From Ephemerocybe angulata (taxonomy: Eukaryota; Basidiomycota; Agaricomycetes; Agaricales; Psathyrellaceae), in contig JAACJK010000163.1 in the NCBI GenBank assembly GCA_013368325.1, positions 1,488,001 to 1,552,000 on the forward strand: a stretch of 64,000 nucleotides of DNA, read 5' to 3'. Positions 1 to 11,241 of the stretch are shown here, piece by piece. The notes beneath the pieces were generated by a model, which made no database searches, was not told the DNA's origin, and saw only the letters and a program-made list of their open reading frames with translations. The position numbers were made by a program, and so were the translations under genes. Each line of letters begins with the position of its first letter. Positions within the stretch are counted from its first letter, which is position 1.

Positions 1-97
1 TGATAAGCATGGCGATCGATAATTCTTATCCGCTCCTAACAAAACCAAACTTTTTAGCATATAAATTACTGGTGGTATCAACGAAAGAGCACAGGCC

Positions 98-316
98 ATG
101 CACCCAGACTCACCTCGCTATTGTCCTACGTCTGATCCCACCGAAGTTGAACTGGAGCTCCCGCCCGGCATGAATTATCCTCACAAAACGCCCCCTCGGA
201 AGCCCCTCCGACTTGTACGCCGGAGCCCCCCAGCATTCGTCAAGGCGTACATGAAGGAAAACAAAGACCCGTGGGTGGGTTACTTCTACAATCCCCTGAA
301 GCGGAAGCGGTCGCTC
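98..316 (+). pseudogene. 5' part of a host gene interrupted by the transposon
   Basis: An open frame starts at the ATG at 98, about 30 bp downstream of a TATA-like CATATAAAT at 58-66, and runs for 73 codons. Its stop codon (323-325) lies inside the transposon terminal repeat, so the original gene probably continued. The predicted N-terminus is proline- and lysine-rich and ends with a basic KRKR stretch; I recognise no domain. When the element and one copy of a GC dinucleotide are removed, this frame runs without a stop into the leucine-rich frame at 19,035-19,905. That join is inferred from frame continuity, not from homology. Confidence 0.45.
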
Positions 317-715
317 GCACCTTAGTCACATAGGAAAAGCTACCCATTAGGTTAAGGAATTTCTCTTTCCCAAGTACCTAATAGGTTGGCTTTTCCCAGC
401 CCTTTACCACTTTTTATTTCCGCCCTTCCCTTTTTCCACTTCCTCCTTTCCTTTTCCTATTTCCCATCCTGTTCCTACTTCTGCCTTTTCCCTTTTCCAG
501 GGACTGTATGTCTGCACCATTTCCTCTACCCCTTTCCCATTACCCACATCATTTCCCCCATCATTGTCACAGTCACGGGGTGTCCGGGGTCCTCCCTCCT
601 TTTTTTTTTTTTTTTTTTTTTTTCTTGCTCAGCCGCTTCGCCCTCTATCTATCCTGCCAGAGTTACAGAGTAAATCTAGGCCATGCAAGGGAGCAATCAA
701 ATAGGTGAAATGGGT
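317..715 (+). repeat. left terminal inverted repeat (about 399 bp)
   Basis: This stretch is the reverse complement of 18,632-19,034 apart from poly-T length. It is pyrimidine-rich and contains a T-run of about 25 near 599-623. It includes the outermost GC that may be target duplication. ORFs predicted across it are low-complexity Phe/Ser/Pro reading of the pyrimidine tract and are not genes. Confidence 0.93.
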
Positions 716-1014
716 GTCAGAAACGGACATCTTTTTGAATAACTAATAATGCAGAGATGAGCCCGTGATATCCTCAGATAGCATAGCTGTGAGTTCTATA
801 ATAATAGGTGATATTTTAGAGTAATGATATCGATGAAGAATAGCAATGAAATGCATCATAGCAGGCTTCGCGGCAGCATGTGCATCCTAGAACTATCAGG
901 ACTGCCCGTTCTGCAGCGCCCACAAAAATTTAATGACCATCATCTGGCGAATGCCATATATTCCTGAGCAAATAACTTTCTCATCAATATTACAAAAGCT
1001 ATATTAGCTATTTC
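716..1014. other. transposon interior, no gene seen
   Basis: An AT-rich stretch between the terminal repeat and the subterminal repeat field. I see no open frame, RNA gene or clear repeat in it. Confidence 0.6.
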
Positions 1015-1410
1015 CAATCATGTTTCCTTTACCCAAATCATGTTATCTTTACCCAGGGTCTTTCCCAGACTTCCCAGATCCTTCCTACATTACCTTTCCA
1101 AAGACTATTCTGTTCCCTTAGCCTTACCCAGGTTTACCCATCTTACCCTAGAGTCCTAACGCCACTTAGGGCAAGACTTACATATAATAAATATCTTACC
1201 CAGCCTAACCCAGCCTTACCCAGCCTTACCCAGCATGTTACCGAGCCTTACCCAACCTGTTACTGAGCCCCATTTACAGTCAAATGTCTACCAAGCTTGC
1301 TAAGATGTTTACCCAGGGCATAACCCAGCATTACCCAAGAGTCACATCTTTACCCAGATTGCTAAGGCCTTACCCAGCCTTACCTAGTCTTTCCCATCTT
1401 ACCTACCTTT
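1015..1410. repeat. left subterminal repeat field (TTACCCAG-type)
   Basis: Short, imperfect, irregularly spaced copies of TTACCCAG, CTTACCCAGC and CTTTCCCAG recur more than fifteen times. The complementary field (GGGAAAGGCTA, GGTAAGG-type) lies at 17,800-18,400 near the other end. Mirrored subterminal repeats are typical transposase-binding regions of large cut-and-paste elements; that role is inferred here. Confidence 0.7.
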
Positions 1411-1419
1411 CCCACTATA

Positions 1420-2400
1420 GATCTGCGGAAGATAAAGTGTCTTCAATATTGAGCAACAGGTAGAAGGTCAGACTCAGAGCTGAGTGAGGTTCCGCACAAC
1501 ATCAAATACCTTCAACATCCAGCGATGGGGCAGAGGTCCCGCAGAAGATAAAGTACCTCCAGGAACCAGTGACAAGGCGGAGGTCAGATTTGGGGCTGAG
1601 TGGGGATCCGCAGAAGATAAGAGGATTCACACAAGATCAAATACCTTCAACATCTAGCAGGGGCAGAGGTCCCGCAGAAGATAAAGTACCCGACGGGGGG
1701 AGGGGGAGGTTCTGCAGAAGATCAAGTGCCTCCAGGAACCAGTAACAAGGCGGAGGTTAGATTCGGGCCTGCGTGGGGATCCGCAGAAGATCAAGTGCCT
1801 CCAGGAATCGGCGACGGGGTGGAGGTCAGATCCTGGCCTGAGTGTGGATCCGCAGAAGATAAGGTACCTTCAAGATCCGATAAAGTACCTTCAGGATCCA
1901 GCGACAGGGAGAAGGGGATCCGGAGAAAATAAAGTACCTTCAAGATCCAGCGACGGGGAGAAGGTCATATCCGGGGCTGAGTGTGGATCCACAGAAGATA
2001 AAGTACCTTCAAGATCCAGCGACGGGGAGAAGGTCATATCCGGGGCTGAGTGCGGATCCACAGAAAATAAAGTACCTTCAGGATCCAGCGACAGGGAGAA
2101 GGGGATCCGCAGAAAATAAAGTACCTTCAGGATCCAGCGACAGGGAGAAGGTCATATCCGGGGCTGAGTGCGGATCCGCAGAAGATAAAGTACCTTCAGG
2201 ATCCAGCAACGGGGAGAAGGTCAGACTCAGGGTGGGTGTCACAGTTGTGCAAGAGACAATCACTAACCAGCTTCCTTGCCAAGTAATCAAAGAGTACCTA
2301 ACTTACAGACATGAAGGCAGGATTTACACAAGAACAAATACCTTCAACATCTAGCGACAGGCAGGAAGGTGGCATTCGGGGGTGAGTGTGGAACCGCTGA
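1420..2400. repeat. 69 bp minisatellite
   Basis: Tandem copies of a unit of about 69 bp run through this region. The unit contains GGATCCGCAGAAGATAAAG, TACCTTCAGGATCCAGCGAC and GAAGGTCATATCCGGGGCTG. Some copies are shortened to about 50 bp. In one frame the repeat gives a 23-residue periodic peptide with a DKVPSRSSDGEK core, but stops break it and there is no sign of selection for coding. The last unit is degenerate near 2,300-2,400. Confidence 0.85.
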
Positions 2401-2630
2401 GGTGCCTATATATTAAATATTAAGTTCATACTTATACATTAAACATCACACGGTAATACATAGACATTGCAGTTAGCTTTAAATAACCAAGTTCCCTGCA
2501 GGGTGAAGCCCTACCCAAGTCCTGGACCGCCAGGACCTGCGGAGTAACCCGAGCGTGGGCGCTTATTGTCCGCAAACCAGCGTACAGCCCCCTCACAATA
2601 AAATAATTCGGGCGATGTCCAAAAAGGGGA

Positions 2631-2672
2631 AGCTTACCAAGATTGATGGTTCCCGCGCGAGCGTACAGCCAC
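2631..2672 (-). repeat. 42 bp module 3' of the transposase gene (inverted copy of 17,243-17,284)
   Basis: Read on the minus strand, this 42 bp segment is identical at every base to 17,243-17,284 on the plus strand. It lies about 108 nt beyond the KDZ stop codon. It ends in a splice-donor-like TTGGTAAGCT. A shared 3'-flanking signal or an internal transposition site is possible; function unknown. Confidence 0.85.
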
Positions 2673-2779
2673 CGGCACCAAGATAATAACCAAGCCCCTA
2701 TGCGTGGACCTGGACTTGGGCGACCGCCGACAGGCAGAAAGGAGCACAGAAAGGAGAATATCATTCACAGAACAGTACA

Positions 2780-5700
2780 TTAACGTTTACGCTTCCTAGG
2801 AGAGCCACTCTCAGAGGGCGCTCTGGCCCCTTCTTCACCGTTCTCCTCCAATATATCGTCCTCCTCACCCAGCAGATCCATTGACTCCATGGCCTGAAGT
2901 ACCAGGTCATCGGCCTCCAGCTCCGAGTCTTTACTCACATCGCTTTCCTCCGAGTCACTCGAGCCCGGGGTGTCCAGCATCGAACGAGGGGGTGGGTCGA
3001 AACCCTGCGCCGTTGTCGTCCAGTCCATCGAATACACCTGAGGAGAAACCGCCCGAATCATGCTTCTCCAAGTCGAAATAAGCCCCGTAAGAGCGGTTTG
3101 TCGACGAAGAAGCTGATAATTGATGTTCTCGCACTCTAGCAGAAGACAGTGCATTAGCCAGGGTCGTGACCGATGGTTCGGATACTCACCGTTCCTCTCC
3201 AAAGCCGCCTCAAGAGCGTCCCATTCCCCCCGTGCCCATCGTCGAAGGTTCTCGCACTCTTGCTTCAGCCGAAGCTCTTCTTCGATGCACCTTTGGAGAT
3301 CCAACCAAGCTATGATGCCCCTCCGGATATCGTCATCCCCAAGCCAACCCGGAACATCCCCGGGCTCGCCATCTTTCAGCCCTGCATCATCCCATATCGG
3401 AGCGTCGACATCCAGAGAGTACAGCTCCTCCTTTGGAATCTGACGGGGAGAAACTGCGCCCGCCGTCGCCAAGCCTTCCCTGATATACCTGTCTAGGTCC
3501 TTGCACATATCGTTGTACTTCTTGGCAGCCTTCGCAATGGTCCCTTGATGCCGACCGACTTGCTGCCGTATGTGTTTATGGAGGCCCGATTCTGCATGTC
3601 GCGATAGTCATTAATGTCCTAAGTCTTACACCTCAATGATAAGTACACTCACCGTTGGCGGAAACGCGTTGATAGGCGCGGTCCACGCGTTCGAATTCGA
3701 ACTTCCTGCTCTGTAGCTTGGCCCGTAAACGCTCCTTGACTGCGAGCGTCTTGAGGCGCAGCTCCAGGTACTTGTCCTTGATTAGGCCCTTCAGATTTTC
3801 TTCGTCGCGTACACCCAACGCCCTGCGCTTCGAGTCAATCTGCCCATCAACTTCCTCTCTCCGAGTCGACAACACCGCCCGAGACTCCAGTAGCTCGTCC
3901 AGCCCATCCGTACCCTGCATCCTGCTGACCTTCCTATCAATCTTTTGTATATCAGCCTTCAAACTAGAGCTGAAATCCATCAAACTTAGGATGGCTTTGA
4001 CGCTCTTCTTCGCAAGACCCCCGGTGGCTCTCGTCAACGGCCTTGTCTGCGCCTCCACCTGCAGCTCCCACTCCCTTTGAAGATCCTCGTTGCTGTATGT
4101 CAGCTCGCCGAGGACCTCCAATGCCGCCGCCTTCTTTTCGCGAGTCTTCAGGTATTTACGCTTGATCCATAGCCCGAGGACGCCGAGAGACTGTTCGCGA
4201 AGATGCGAAACTTGGACGTCGATGGTGAACAGCCGTTGGTGGTACTGCATAGTCAGGTCAGTGACAAGAAGGATCAAGTTGTAGATAACGCACCCCAGAA
4301 ACCCGCAGAGTCGGAATGAGAAACTCGATTGCGCTCCAAAACCGTTCACAGCCTTCACCGTCCGAGAGCCCGAATCCCTTACGCTTCCGTGGGTGATACA
4401 CCAGCTGGCAAGGCCACTGATGCCCGTAGGCATGGAAAACAGAGACCGCCCAGCTTATCCTCGGCACGATATCAGCCATGAACTTCCACTTGTGACAGCT
4501 CCGTTCCAGCTGACACCCGATATCATACATGATCCCGACAGTCGCCTCCTTCGGAATGTACTTGAAGAGCTTCAAGATCAGGGCGATCGCGAAGTACTGT
4601 CGCTCCCCCGCCGTCGTCATATTGGCCAGCCAGAGGACCCGGTCGTGTCGGCAAAGGAGGGCCATGAGCCCAGTGTCCGCGAAGTATTTGGTGCTCGCCT
4701 TGGTCCGTTTCTCGTCAGCCGCTGTGAACGACTCCTGGCATGCGTCGAGCACAGACCTCGGGACCTTCATCCCTGCTTCAACACCATCCGCCCCTGTTAC
4801 TGTGTCTTTCTTCGCCGCTGCAGGGCGTGCCGGTCGAAGCTTCTCTACGTACTCCTGCGCCTTCTTGATCTCATCGCGCGTCAGGATAGCCGAGGAGGGA
4901 TGGCGAAGGGGTGGATCATTAGACTTTCCACGTACGGGGTTTCGCCTTTTCTGCGTGAAGCAAGCGTCCAAGCACACGATAACGTCTGGGCTGAGGGAAG
5001 AAGTCAGTAAATAGACGTAGAACGGGTCGCATTAAAGTACTCACTCATCCCCTCCTTTCACAATCCCCTCTCTCCCGCCGAAGCATGCCGGGCAACAGAG
5101 CGCCAGATATCCCTGCGTGTCATCCTCCACATCTTCCCAGACATCGTCCCCGCCCTCTTCCTCGTCGGCCTCTTCTTCTTCTTTCTCCACAGGAGCCTCG
5201 TCTCGACCTATGGCCTTTGAAATGACCTTCCGCAGCGACGCCTCGGCCTCGAGGCATAAGACAGTATACCAGCGAAGACTGGCCGTGAACTTCCGTCGTA
5301 TCACATCCTGCCCATCGATAGTATAACCCCGAGACCTCAGAAAGGCCTCCAATGTCAACGTCCAGGCCGTTTTATTCGGTGGGCTTCGCAGGTGCAGTTC
5401 TCGAACGAACTCAAGCATTGTGATGTCGAACGCATAGGAGGGGCGCAGCGGGACCGAGGATAAGTAACCCATCCTCAGAAGCTGCACTACCGGCTCACAG
5501 CTACACACTGTCGCCTTTGAAAGCCCTGCAAAGCCAGTCAGCATATACCAATCCATCCTGAGACGACGGTACTCACCTTCCCATGAAACTAGTGTTACCT
5601 TGACTCTACGTGTCGTCCCAACGCATCCGCACGCCGGAGCCTCTCTACAGATATCCCGGAGGTTGTCGGAGGTGCGGAGTACCTCCAAATAGACCGGTAG

Positions 5701-6042
5701 TAGGAGAGGAATGACCTCTTGTGTCCATCGCTCCCATTGAGCCCGACGATAATCTCGCACTTTCCGAGGCGACGAGGTAGGGTGATCTTCGAATGTGAAC
5801 GCGCGCGTAGGAGACTCGTCTCTCCCCGAAGGAGAAGACCCAACTTTCGAGGGCAAGGATCCCAGAACCTGAGAGAAATCCCCTGCCGGGGTGCGAACAT
5901 CGACCCTGGGGAATATCGACACACCCTGGGATCCGTACGGCCTACGACCCGCTCGACCAACGGACAGCTTCCATTTAGTCTTCTTCGAGGAGCCCTGTGA
6001 AACGGCCTTGTTACGAATCGAGCTGGGGAGGCGGAACGACAT
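2780..6042 (-). CDS. KDZ transposase with CxC1-type cysteine cluster, 997 aa, six exons
   Basis: Exons: 6042-5577, 5525-5045, 4990-4294, 4244-3653, 3591-3190, 3135-2780. The introns are 49-61 bp with GTGAGT- or GTGCGT-type donors, and the exons sum to 998 codons. The N-terminal part has the cysteine cluster known to precede KDZ transposases: CREAPACGC, then CSC after the first intron, then CCPACFGG. The RNase-H-like core follows: DVIVCLDACFTQKR (first acidic residue), ADTGLMALLCRHDRVLWL, YDIGCQLERS, FHAYGHQWPCQ and LSDGEGCERFWSAI. A helical C-terminal region with QVGRHQGTIAKAAKKYNDM and a basic tail ending PRKRKR, a likely nuclear signal, follow. Its expected role is cut-and-paste mobilisation of the surrounding element. 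No frameshift or stop is seen, so it may be functional. The upstream neighbour on the same strand starts 2.8 kb away. The start at 6042 is the first ATG of the open frame. Confidence 0.93.
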
Positions 6043-6350
6043 ACCGGACGATAACTCGAACAGAACGAAAAACCTGGTGTTGTCGGGCCGTCGGCATTAC
6101 CATTAATGGACGCGATTACTTCACGTGACATTTCTTTCCCCATTACGAGCGAACGAAGCAAATGACATTAAGATAATACTCTGGAACGAAGAAGAAGGAT
6201 GTGAGCCATAAAACCAAAAGAGAACACGGGTGAACTTACACGGACGTGCGATACTACGAGCCATGCAACAACTACAATAACGATACCTGAGTTAAAAGAT
6301 GAAAATAAGTACGAGATCCGCACATAAAGGTCCGTAGATGGCTTACCTCC
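6043..6350. promoter_or_regulatory. intergenic region upstream of the KDZ gene
   Basis: About 300 bp lies between the KDZ start codon and the 3' end of the 790-aa gene on the same strand. It must hold the KDZ promoter and the terminator of its neighbour. I see no clear TATA box or repeat. Confidence 0.4.
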
Positions 6351-8830
6351 TCACACACAATCCGGCGCAGTCGAGAACAAGGAGCCATAGATTGAAGCCG
6401 GCCCTTTGCGAAGGAGGGATGATTTCGGAAGTCGAACAGGGGCGATGGGAATGCGATCGAACTGGGCGTGAAAGGTCTGGCAGTAGAACTCGACGACGAG
6501 GTCCTCCAGCCGAGCCATCGCCCCCTCCTCCATCTCCAGAGACGCGTCGGTAATGGCATCCGGACACCTGGGCCACCTCAAGACCACCACACGCAGAGCT
6601 AGTACATGCCGAGCGCGTTCACGCCAGTCCAAAGAAGCCAAACCCCTATCGACGTTGGGCATGGCTTGGAGGAAGAAACCCTCATGGTTGCCGTCTACGA
6701 GAGGAAAGACCCGACGAAGGATGTCTTCGCGTGCTTCTGACGCCGCCGTTCTCTCCCGTTCCGATACGATAAGACCAGGGGTCGTCATCCAAACTTCGGG
6801 GAGTAGTTCTCGGTCGAGGATGAACAGCTCCATCCGGAAGTTGAATTCGTGCAGCTCGTACATGATCTCCTCGAGCGTATCTTCTGACATCTCACGATCC
6901 AGTGTCTCCCAATTCCCCAGACCGATCTGCTGCTCCAGCCAAGCCACCCGTCCGATCTTGGTCGTTCGAATGGGGAGGTCGTCGAGATGGCTGGGAACAG
7001 ACCTCCCCTTGGCCTTGCGCGAGTTTGCTTTCACCGCGCTCTGAGATGAGGACGATTCAGCAGCGTTCCCGGCGGAAGTGGTCGTGCGAGGGCGTTTGGC
7101 GGGGGGTTCGGAAAGACGCTTAGCGGCGATGGGGGGGACGTAGCCATCGAAATGATAGCGGAGATTGTTGAGGAAGTTTCTCCACGCTTGACTGTCGGGG
7201 AACGACGACGAACCCCAGTTGCTCTCGACCAATATCGCAATGATAGCTGCACGGCTAGTCAGCCAACCTCCCGCGTAAAGCTTCGCATTCCCCGTTTGCC
7301 TCAGGAGCTTAGGAGTGGGAGCGACCGTGCCCAACAGAGTTGTGCTCCTCGCCTTGACGCGTGGGCGCTTCTTCTCTAACGCCTTCTTCCAAGATGGGAT
7401 CATCGGCAAAGTCCTGGCCGAGTCGTATGTCTGAGGACGCTTCAAGGATGCAGAAATAGGGGCCCCAGGAGGATGGGCAGCGGAAGGAAGGGAAGCCGAG
7501 CCGGGGCCATTTGGAAGTTGATATACAGAATCTGTAGATAAGTAGATAACATCAGTAACAGTTTACAATATACATGAAACAACTCACAAGGCAAGAGCTC
7601 GATGGAGCGCACACGGCGGTATCCAGCATCCTCGGTCGTGGCTGCAGGGACTCCCATAGTCGAGACGTATGAGCGACCAGACACTCGGCACCCGATTCTT
7701 TGAAGGGCGTCTTGAAGCTCTGTTCCTGCTGGACCTCGGTGCAGGCGAGGGAATGGGTAGATCATCTTGCCACCGCCTTCCAGTGTGACATGAAACTCCT
7801 CTGTTACGATGGGGCGATCGTCGAGAATGGGCGTGTCGCGGAGCCTGTCAACTTTGGCCAACGGGTGGACCACGGCATTCGTAGGGATATCGCAGGAGGG
7901 GCGGACGAACCAAACCGGGATTCCGAGGTGAAAGAGCCGCTGAGCCTCGCGCAGGTCATGAGTGAAGGCGCCCATTATGCTGTTGCTGACGGGGAAGGGG
8001 CCGGACTCCCTCAATCGAGGTAGAAAGATCGTGGCGAACGTGATGAACCCGGCGATGTCAAGACATGTACGTTGGAATTCCCCGACGTTCAAGACGATAG
8101 ACCTGAACGTCATGCCCATCCCCAAGCGTTCCAACGTGAGATGCATGTGCGTTACGAGCAGGGCGAGCATGCTGTAGTTGTACGTCTTGAGCAGCTCCCC
8201 AGCCCGTTTCGCGTGGTCTTCCGATAGAACTTTGAAGTGCCTAACGATGGCGGAGTGGAGAAGGCGGATGTCCTTGTTGACGACCGTAGGGATGGCCGGG
8301 CAGTCCTCCTCCTTGACGATGTAAAAGAGCATTTCGTTTTGATGGGTACGAAGGGGGATGCAAGGGATGTATTCGTATTTTGACGTAGCGAATTGAGGAT
8401 ATCGGGACCTGTCGTCGTACCCGTACCTGCCGTCCGCGAATGCGTGGGCATCGCGCATACCAGTAGGGGGGTAGAGGATGAACGGCTGGTTGGGGCTAGT
8501 GATCACCCAGACAGCGTCCTTGGGGATGGTGATACGGGGACCGCCGTCGTCGAGAACCTCCCCCGCTTGAACAGGGATGTCCGTCACAAAGTAAGAGCGC
8601 ATGTCGTTAACAGTTTTGCTCTCTGAGACACTGTCAGTAGAAGCCCTGACCGCGATGAAAGCGGTACACTCACCGAAGGTCCCCGTTGCCGTGTCAAGGG
8701 TCACTGGAAACTCTAGCGTTGGATGTTGCTTCACGCTTTCCGAGGGCAATGGAAAAGGGCCATACAGCATCGGTAACTCTGAGTTTCCCGGCTGAGAGGG
8801 GGGTGTCGCAGTGGTCGTGGCTTCAGACAT
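6351..8830 (-). CDS. transposon-borne 790-aa protein of unknown function
   Basis: Exons: 8830-8674, 8622-7588 and 7531-6351. The introns are 51 and 56 bp, and the total is 791 codons. The first intron is a multiple of three and open, so it is invisible in a plain ORF search. The N-terminal half contains a conserved-looking block, LVTHMHLTLERLGMGM then IMGAFTHDLREAQRLFHLGIPVWFVR. A proline-rich linker follows, then a globular C-terminal part with NWGSSSFPDSQAWRNFLNNLR. Proteins with this arrangement are common in Agaricomycete genomes near mobile DNA, but I know no function. Its leader appears to contain two duplicated exon-intron units (8,850-9,300) that carry the 16-mer triplets. The C-terminal end could be spliced further, because GAGGTAAGCC lies just after the stop. 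Confidence 0.75.
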
Positions 8831-8900
8831 TTTTGTATACCCCTTTAACCTTCGCTCTGCGTCAGTTACGATCTTTTCGAAGTGCGAAAACCAAACCCGA

Positions 8901-8976
8901 CGACCAACGAGTCAAGCCGTGGTACTGGCAGGACGACCAAAGAGTCAAGTCCTCAAGCGACGACCAACGAGTCAAG
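8901..8976 (-). promoter_or_regulatory. 16-mer triplet 1 (intronic)
   Basis: Three copies of CTTGACTCNTTGGTCG occur on the minus strand at 8,901-8,916, 8,934-8,949 and 8,961-8,976, inside the predicted 181 bp leader intron 9,037-8,857. The outer copies have G at the variable position and the middle copy has T. Confidence 0.85.
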
Positions 8977-9154
8977 TCGATCTTGCCCAGGGGAACGAAT
9001 GGGAGGAGAGTTGGAAAGAGGAACAGTAAAGACTTACCTTTGCACGGGCGAGTGAACAGGAGAGGAGCGACGAACGAAGGGGATGGCCGCGCGGGATCGG
9101 TAACCTTATCTCTGCGTTAGTTAAGAGCCTTTAAGGTGAAGGAAAGAAACACGA

Positions 9155-9231
9155 CGACCAACGAGTCAAGCCGTGGTACTGGGCGGGACGACCAAAGAGT
9201 CAAGTCCTCAAGTGACGACCAACGAGTCAAG
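9155..9231 (-). promoter_or_regulatory. 16-mer triplet 2 (intronic)
   Basis: Three copies occur on the minus strand at 9,155-9,170, 9,189-9,204 and 9,216-9,231, inside the predicted 186 bp intron 9,297-9,112. Spacing and variant order match triplet 1, because the two units are a duplication. Confidence 0.85.
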
Positions 9232-9617
9232 TCACTTGCGCCCAGGGGAAAGAATGGGAGGAGGGGGGGGGGGGAGGAAGAAAAGATTGAAACTTACCTT
9301 GGGACAGGGCGAGAGCGAAAGCAAGACGCGCGGTAGGGGATGGACGCGCGGGATCAGAAGAGGCGCGTCGTCCGAAATTACAGGAAGGCTGGTTTCCCAC
9401 GACTGCTACAGCCTCCACGTGCCTCCACCTGGGGTAGCTCGTGCCAGTCCTTTCCCCCTCCTCACCCTCACACTCCCTACCAACTCCCTGACTCGCAGGA
9501 GTCGGGGAGTTGGAAGCATCTGCCCAAGCCACGGTCCCTACCCCAAGGTGAGTACAGATCCATTTCCTCGTACCTCGATCCTCGCAGCTCTCGCCCCTCC
9601 TCCTTGACAGCAGAAAG

Positions 9618-9700
9618 CTTGACTCTTTGGTCGCTTCCTGTGCGCCGGCAAGGTCTTGACTCTTTGGTCGATCTTGCTGCCCAACTTGACTCCTTGGTCG
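9618..9700 (+). promoter_or_regulatory. 16-mer triplet 3 (intronic)
   Basis: Three copies occur on the plus strand at 9,618-9,633, 9,655-9,670 and 9,685-9,700; the last has C at the variable position. They lie in a predicted 179 bp intron (GTGAGT at 9,548, CAG at 9,726) in the transcribed leader ahead of the 204-aa gene. Spacer sequences differ from triplets 1, 2 and 4. Confidence 0.8.
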
Positions 9701-9726
9701 TTGGGTGTCGGAGTGCGCTGGACCAG

Positions 9727-10515
9727 CGAGAGGGGCTCCAGGGAGGCCCTGGCCTTTAAGCGCCCGTTACATCGACGCTTACTCGACCAACCTATAGCCC
9801 AGCTCTGCGAAAATACCGGTCACAAGGCCTTTAGACCACCCATTCGTACTTTCTATTCCTTTACACGTCAACTCCCGAGTCGCACGGGCCGTCAAACTTC
9901 AAGGCCAGACTAAAAGGCCTCATACCGATCGAAAGGGCGCCGAGGGCCGCATAGCAGGTGAGATATCTATCGTAAAGTCTCGAACGTAGTATCACTGAAA
10001 TCGTGCGATTCATAGCTCTCGAATGAACCCCTTCGGGAGCCAAACGGACTAGCAGGGAATAAAGGTCAGACAATGGCCATAATAACCAAGTGATTCCATT
10101 AACATTTCGTACCAAGTCCGTCGTCGAACCCCCCAAAACCTCTACAGCTCATACCGACTTTCGTCCCAACAACTTACACTTTCAATGGTACGTTTGAATA
10201 GACCTATTCTCATGATTCGGACGGAGGACTGACATGCCAGGGGATTTAGAAACCTTCGCACAAGGTATATTGTGCATGCCTCCCCGCCAAACCTCCAGGT
10301 ACAAGCCTAGCCTCGAAAGGCCTATACCGCCTCATATAGTTTTGTTTGAGGATCCTCAAACAAAGGTACCTATGATAGTTTTGTTTGGGTTTCGGCTTTT
10401 CTACAACCCACAGCAACCTCTACAGCCCGTCCTACCAACTTTCGGAGCGCGCGCACGGGCCTGGATTTACACCCTTCCTTACGATTGATGTCATCAGCCT
10501 TTGAACGAGACCACC
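9727..10515 (+). promoter_or_regulatory. probable leader region of the 204-aa gene
   Basis: Several short open frames and splice-like sites occur here, including an open stretch 10,234-10,488 of 84 codons. None shows a recognisable protein. I treat the region as 5' untranslated leader or promoter of the gene starting at 10,516. An upstream coding exon cannot be excluded. Confidence 0.35.
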
Positions 10516-11241
10516 ATGCCGCCTGGGCGGCCAAGACTGTACCATACTCCCGAGGATAAAGCGGCGGCTAACAGAAGGAAAAGCGCCAAGTCTTACGAGA
10601 GGTATGTCGGTCTAACCTGTCTTAACCGGAAGCGTGTATTCACTGCGACATATCTAGCCACAAGGTCGAGATAAGCAAGAGGAGACGTCGTACGCGAAAG
10701 ACACTTGCGAGGGGGAACGTGAAGAAGAGTATTCCTAAAGAAGTGCATCCAATCACTCAACCCGCTATCGATAGGTACGTTGAAGCTCCCTCCCGGGTCT
10801 ACAGGCCCTACTGACCTATGAGAGCACAGACCTCCTCCTCGAACCGAGCTCGAAGTCCTCGCCGACCAGATCCCCTTCGTCGAAAGGCGTTGCGACCTTG
10901 CGTTACATAACAAGTCCCTGTACGGATACCTCAGCGATATCTGCGAGAGATTCGCCTATCTCCAGGAAACGGACCTTGAGGGAGCGGGCGCCTATCTCGA
11001 TCGGGAAGAAGCCAGGTGGGCGGGAATCATGGATACGGTTCATAAGAACCGGTCTTTGGCCTCAAACCTCGACTGCTTCGGGGGTTCGTGGCGTGCTTGG
11101 GAACCTCTGCGCATCAGGGTAGCGGATGTCATCAGCGAGCTCAGCGAGCTATCGTGCGAGGCCCTGTTAGGACCCGGTCAACTGGTGGTGGATTTTCGCC
11201 GCGGTTCTCTCCGGTTTCAACGCATGCTTCCCAAGGCATAA
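10516..11241 (+). CDS. transposon-borne 204-aa protein with N-terminal AT-hook-like motif
   Basis: Exons: 10516-10601, 10658-10774 and 10830-11241 (205 codons). The introns are 56 and 55 bp with GTATGT and GTACGT donors. No single-frame ORF reveals this gene. The protein begins MPPGRPRLYHTPEDKAAANR, with a GRPR core like an AT-hook, which binds minor-groove DNA. A basic stretch (SKRRRRTRK) follows, and then an acidic helical C-terminal domain rich in Leu and Glu. The start is the ATG in a good ACC-ATG context. By position and basic N-terminus it could be a DNA-binding regulator of the element; that is inference. It lies between the divergent leader region and the large plus-strand gene. Confidence 0.7.

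Larger units (their letters stand above)
8850..9360 (-). repeat. tandem duplication of a 5'-leader exon plus intron
   Basis: Two blocks of about 255 bp (8,850-9,105 and 9,105-9,360) align along their length. Each has, in minus-strand order, a short exon, a strong AAGGTAAGT donor, a pyrimidine tract, three copies of the 16-mer and a CGCAG acceptor. Predicted introns are 9,297-9,112 and 9,037-8,857. The downstream copy ends in the exon that carries the start codon at 8830. A G-run of 13 at 9,263-9,275 differs between the copies. Confidence 0.75.

Noticed and set aside
386..708. Open frames in the left TIR (and their mirror at 18,639-18,965)
   Set aside because: They read a pyrimidine tract with a long T-run, giving Phe/Ser/Pro-rich low-complexity peptides, and both TIR copies contain them. 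This is not protein-coding evidence.
1015..1410. Telomere-like repeat (TTACCC)
   Set aside because: The array is TTACCCAG-like and irregular, lacks the strict TTAGGG/CCCTAA period, and sits inside a transposon with a matching inverted array at the other end.
1726..2354. Overlapping repeat-encoded ORFs in the minisatellite
   Set aside because: They are a by-product of a 69 bp unit, which is a multiple of three; units are truncated and frames interrupted.
8901..9700. CRISPR-like array
   Set aside because: The genome is eukaryotic, repeats are only 16 bp, occur on both strands in triplets, and sit in introns.
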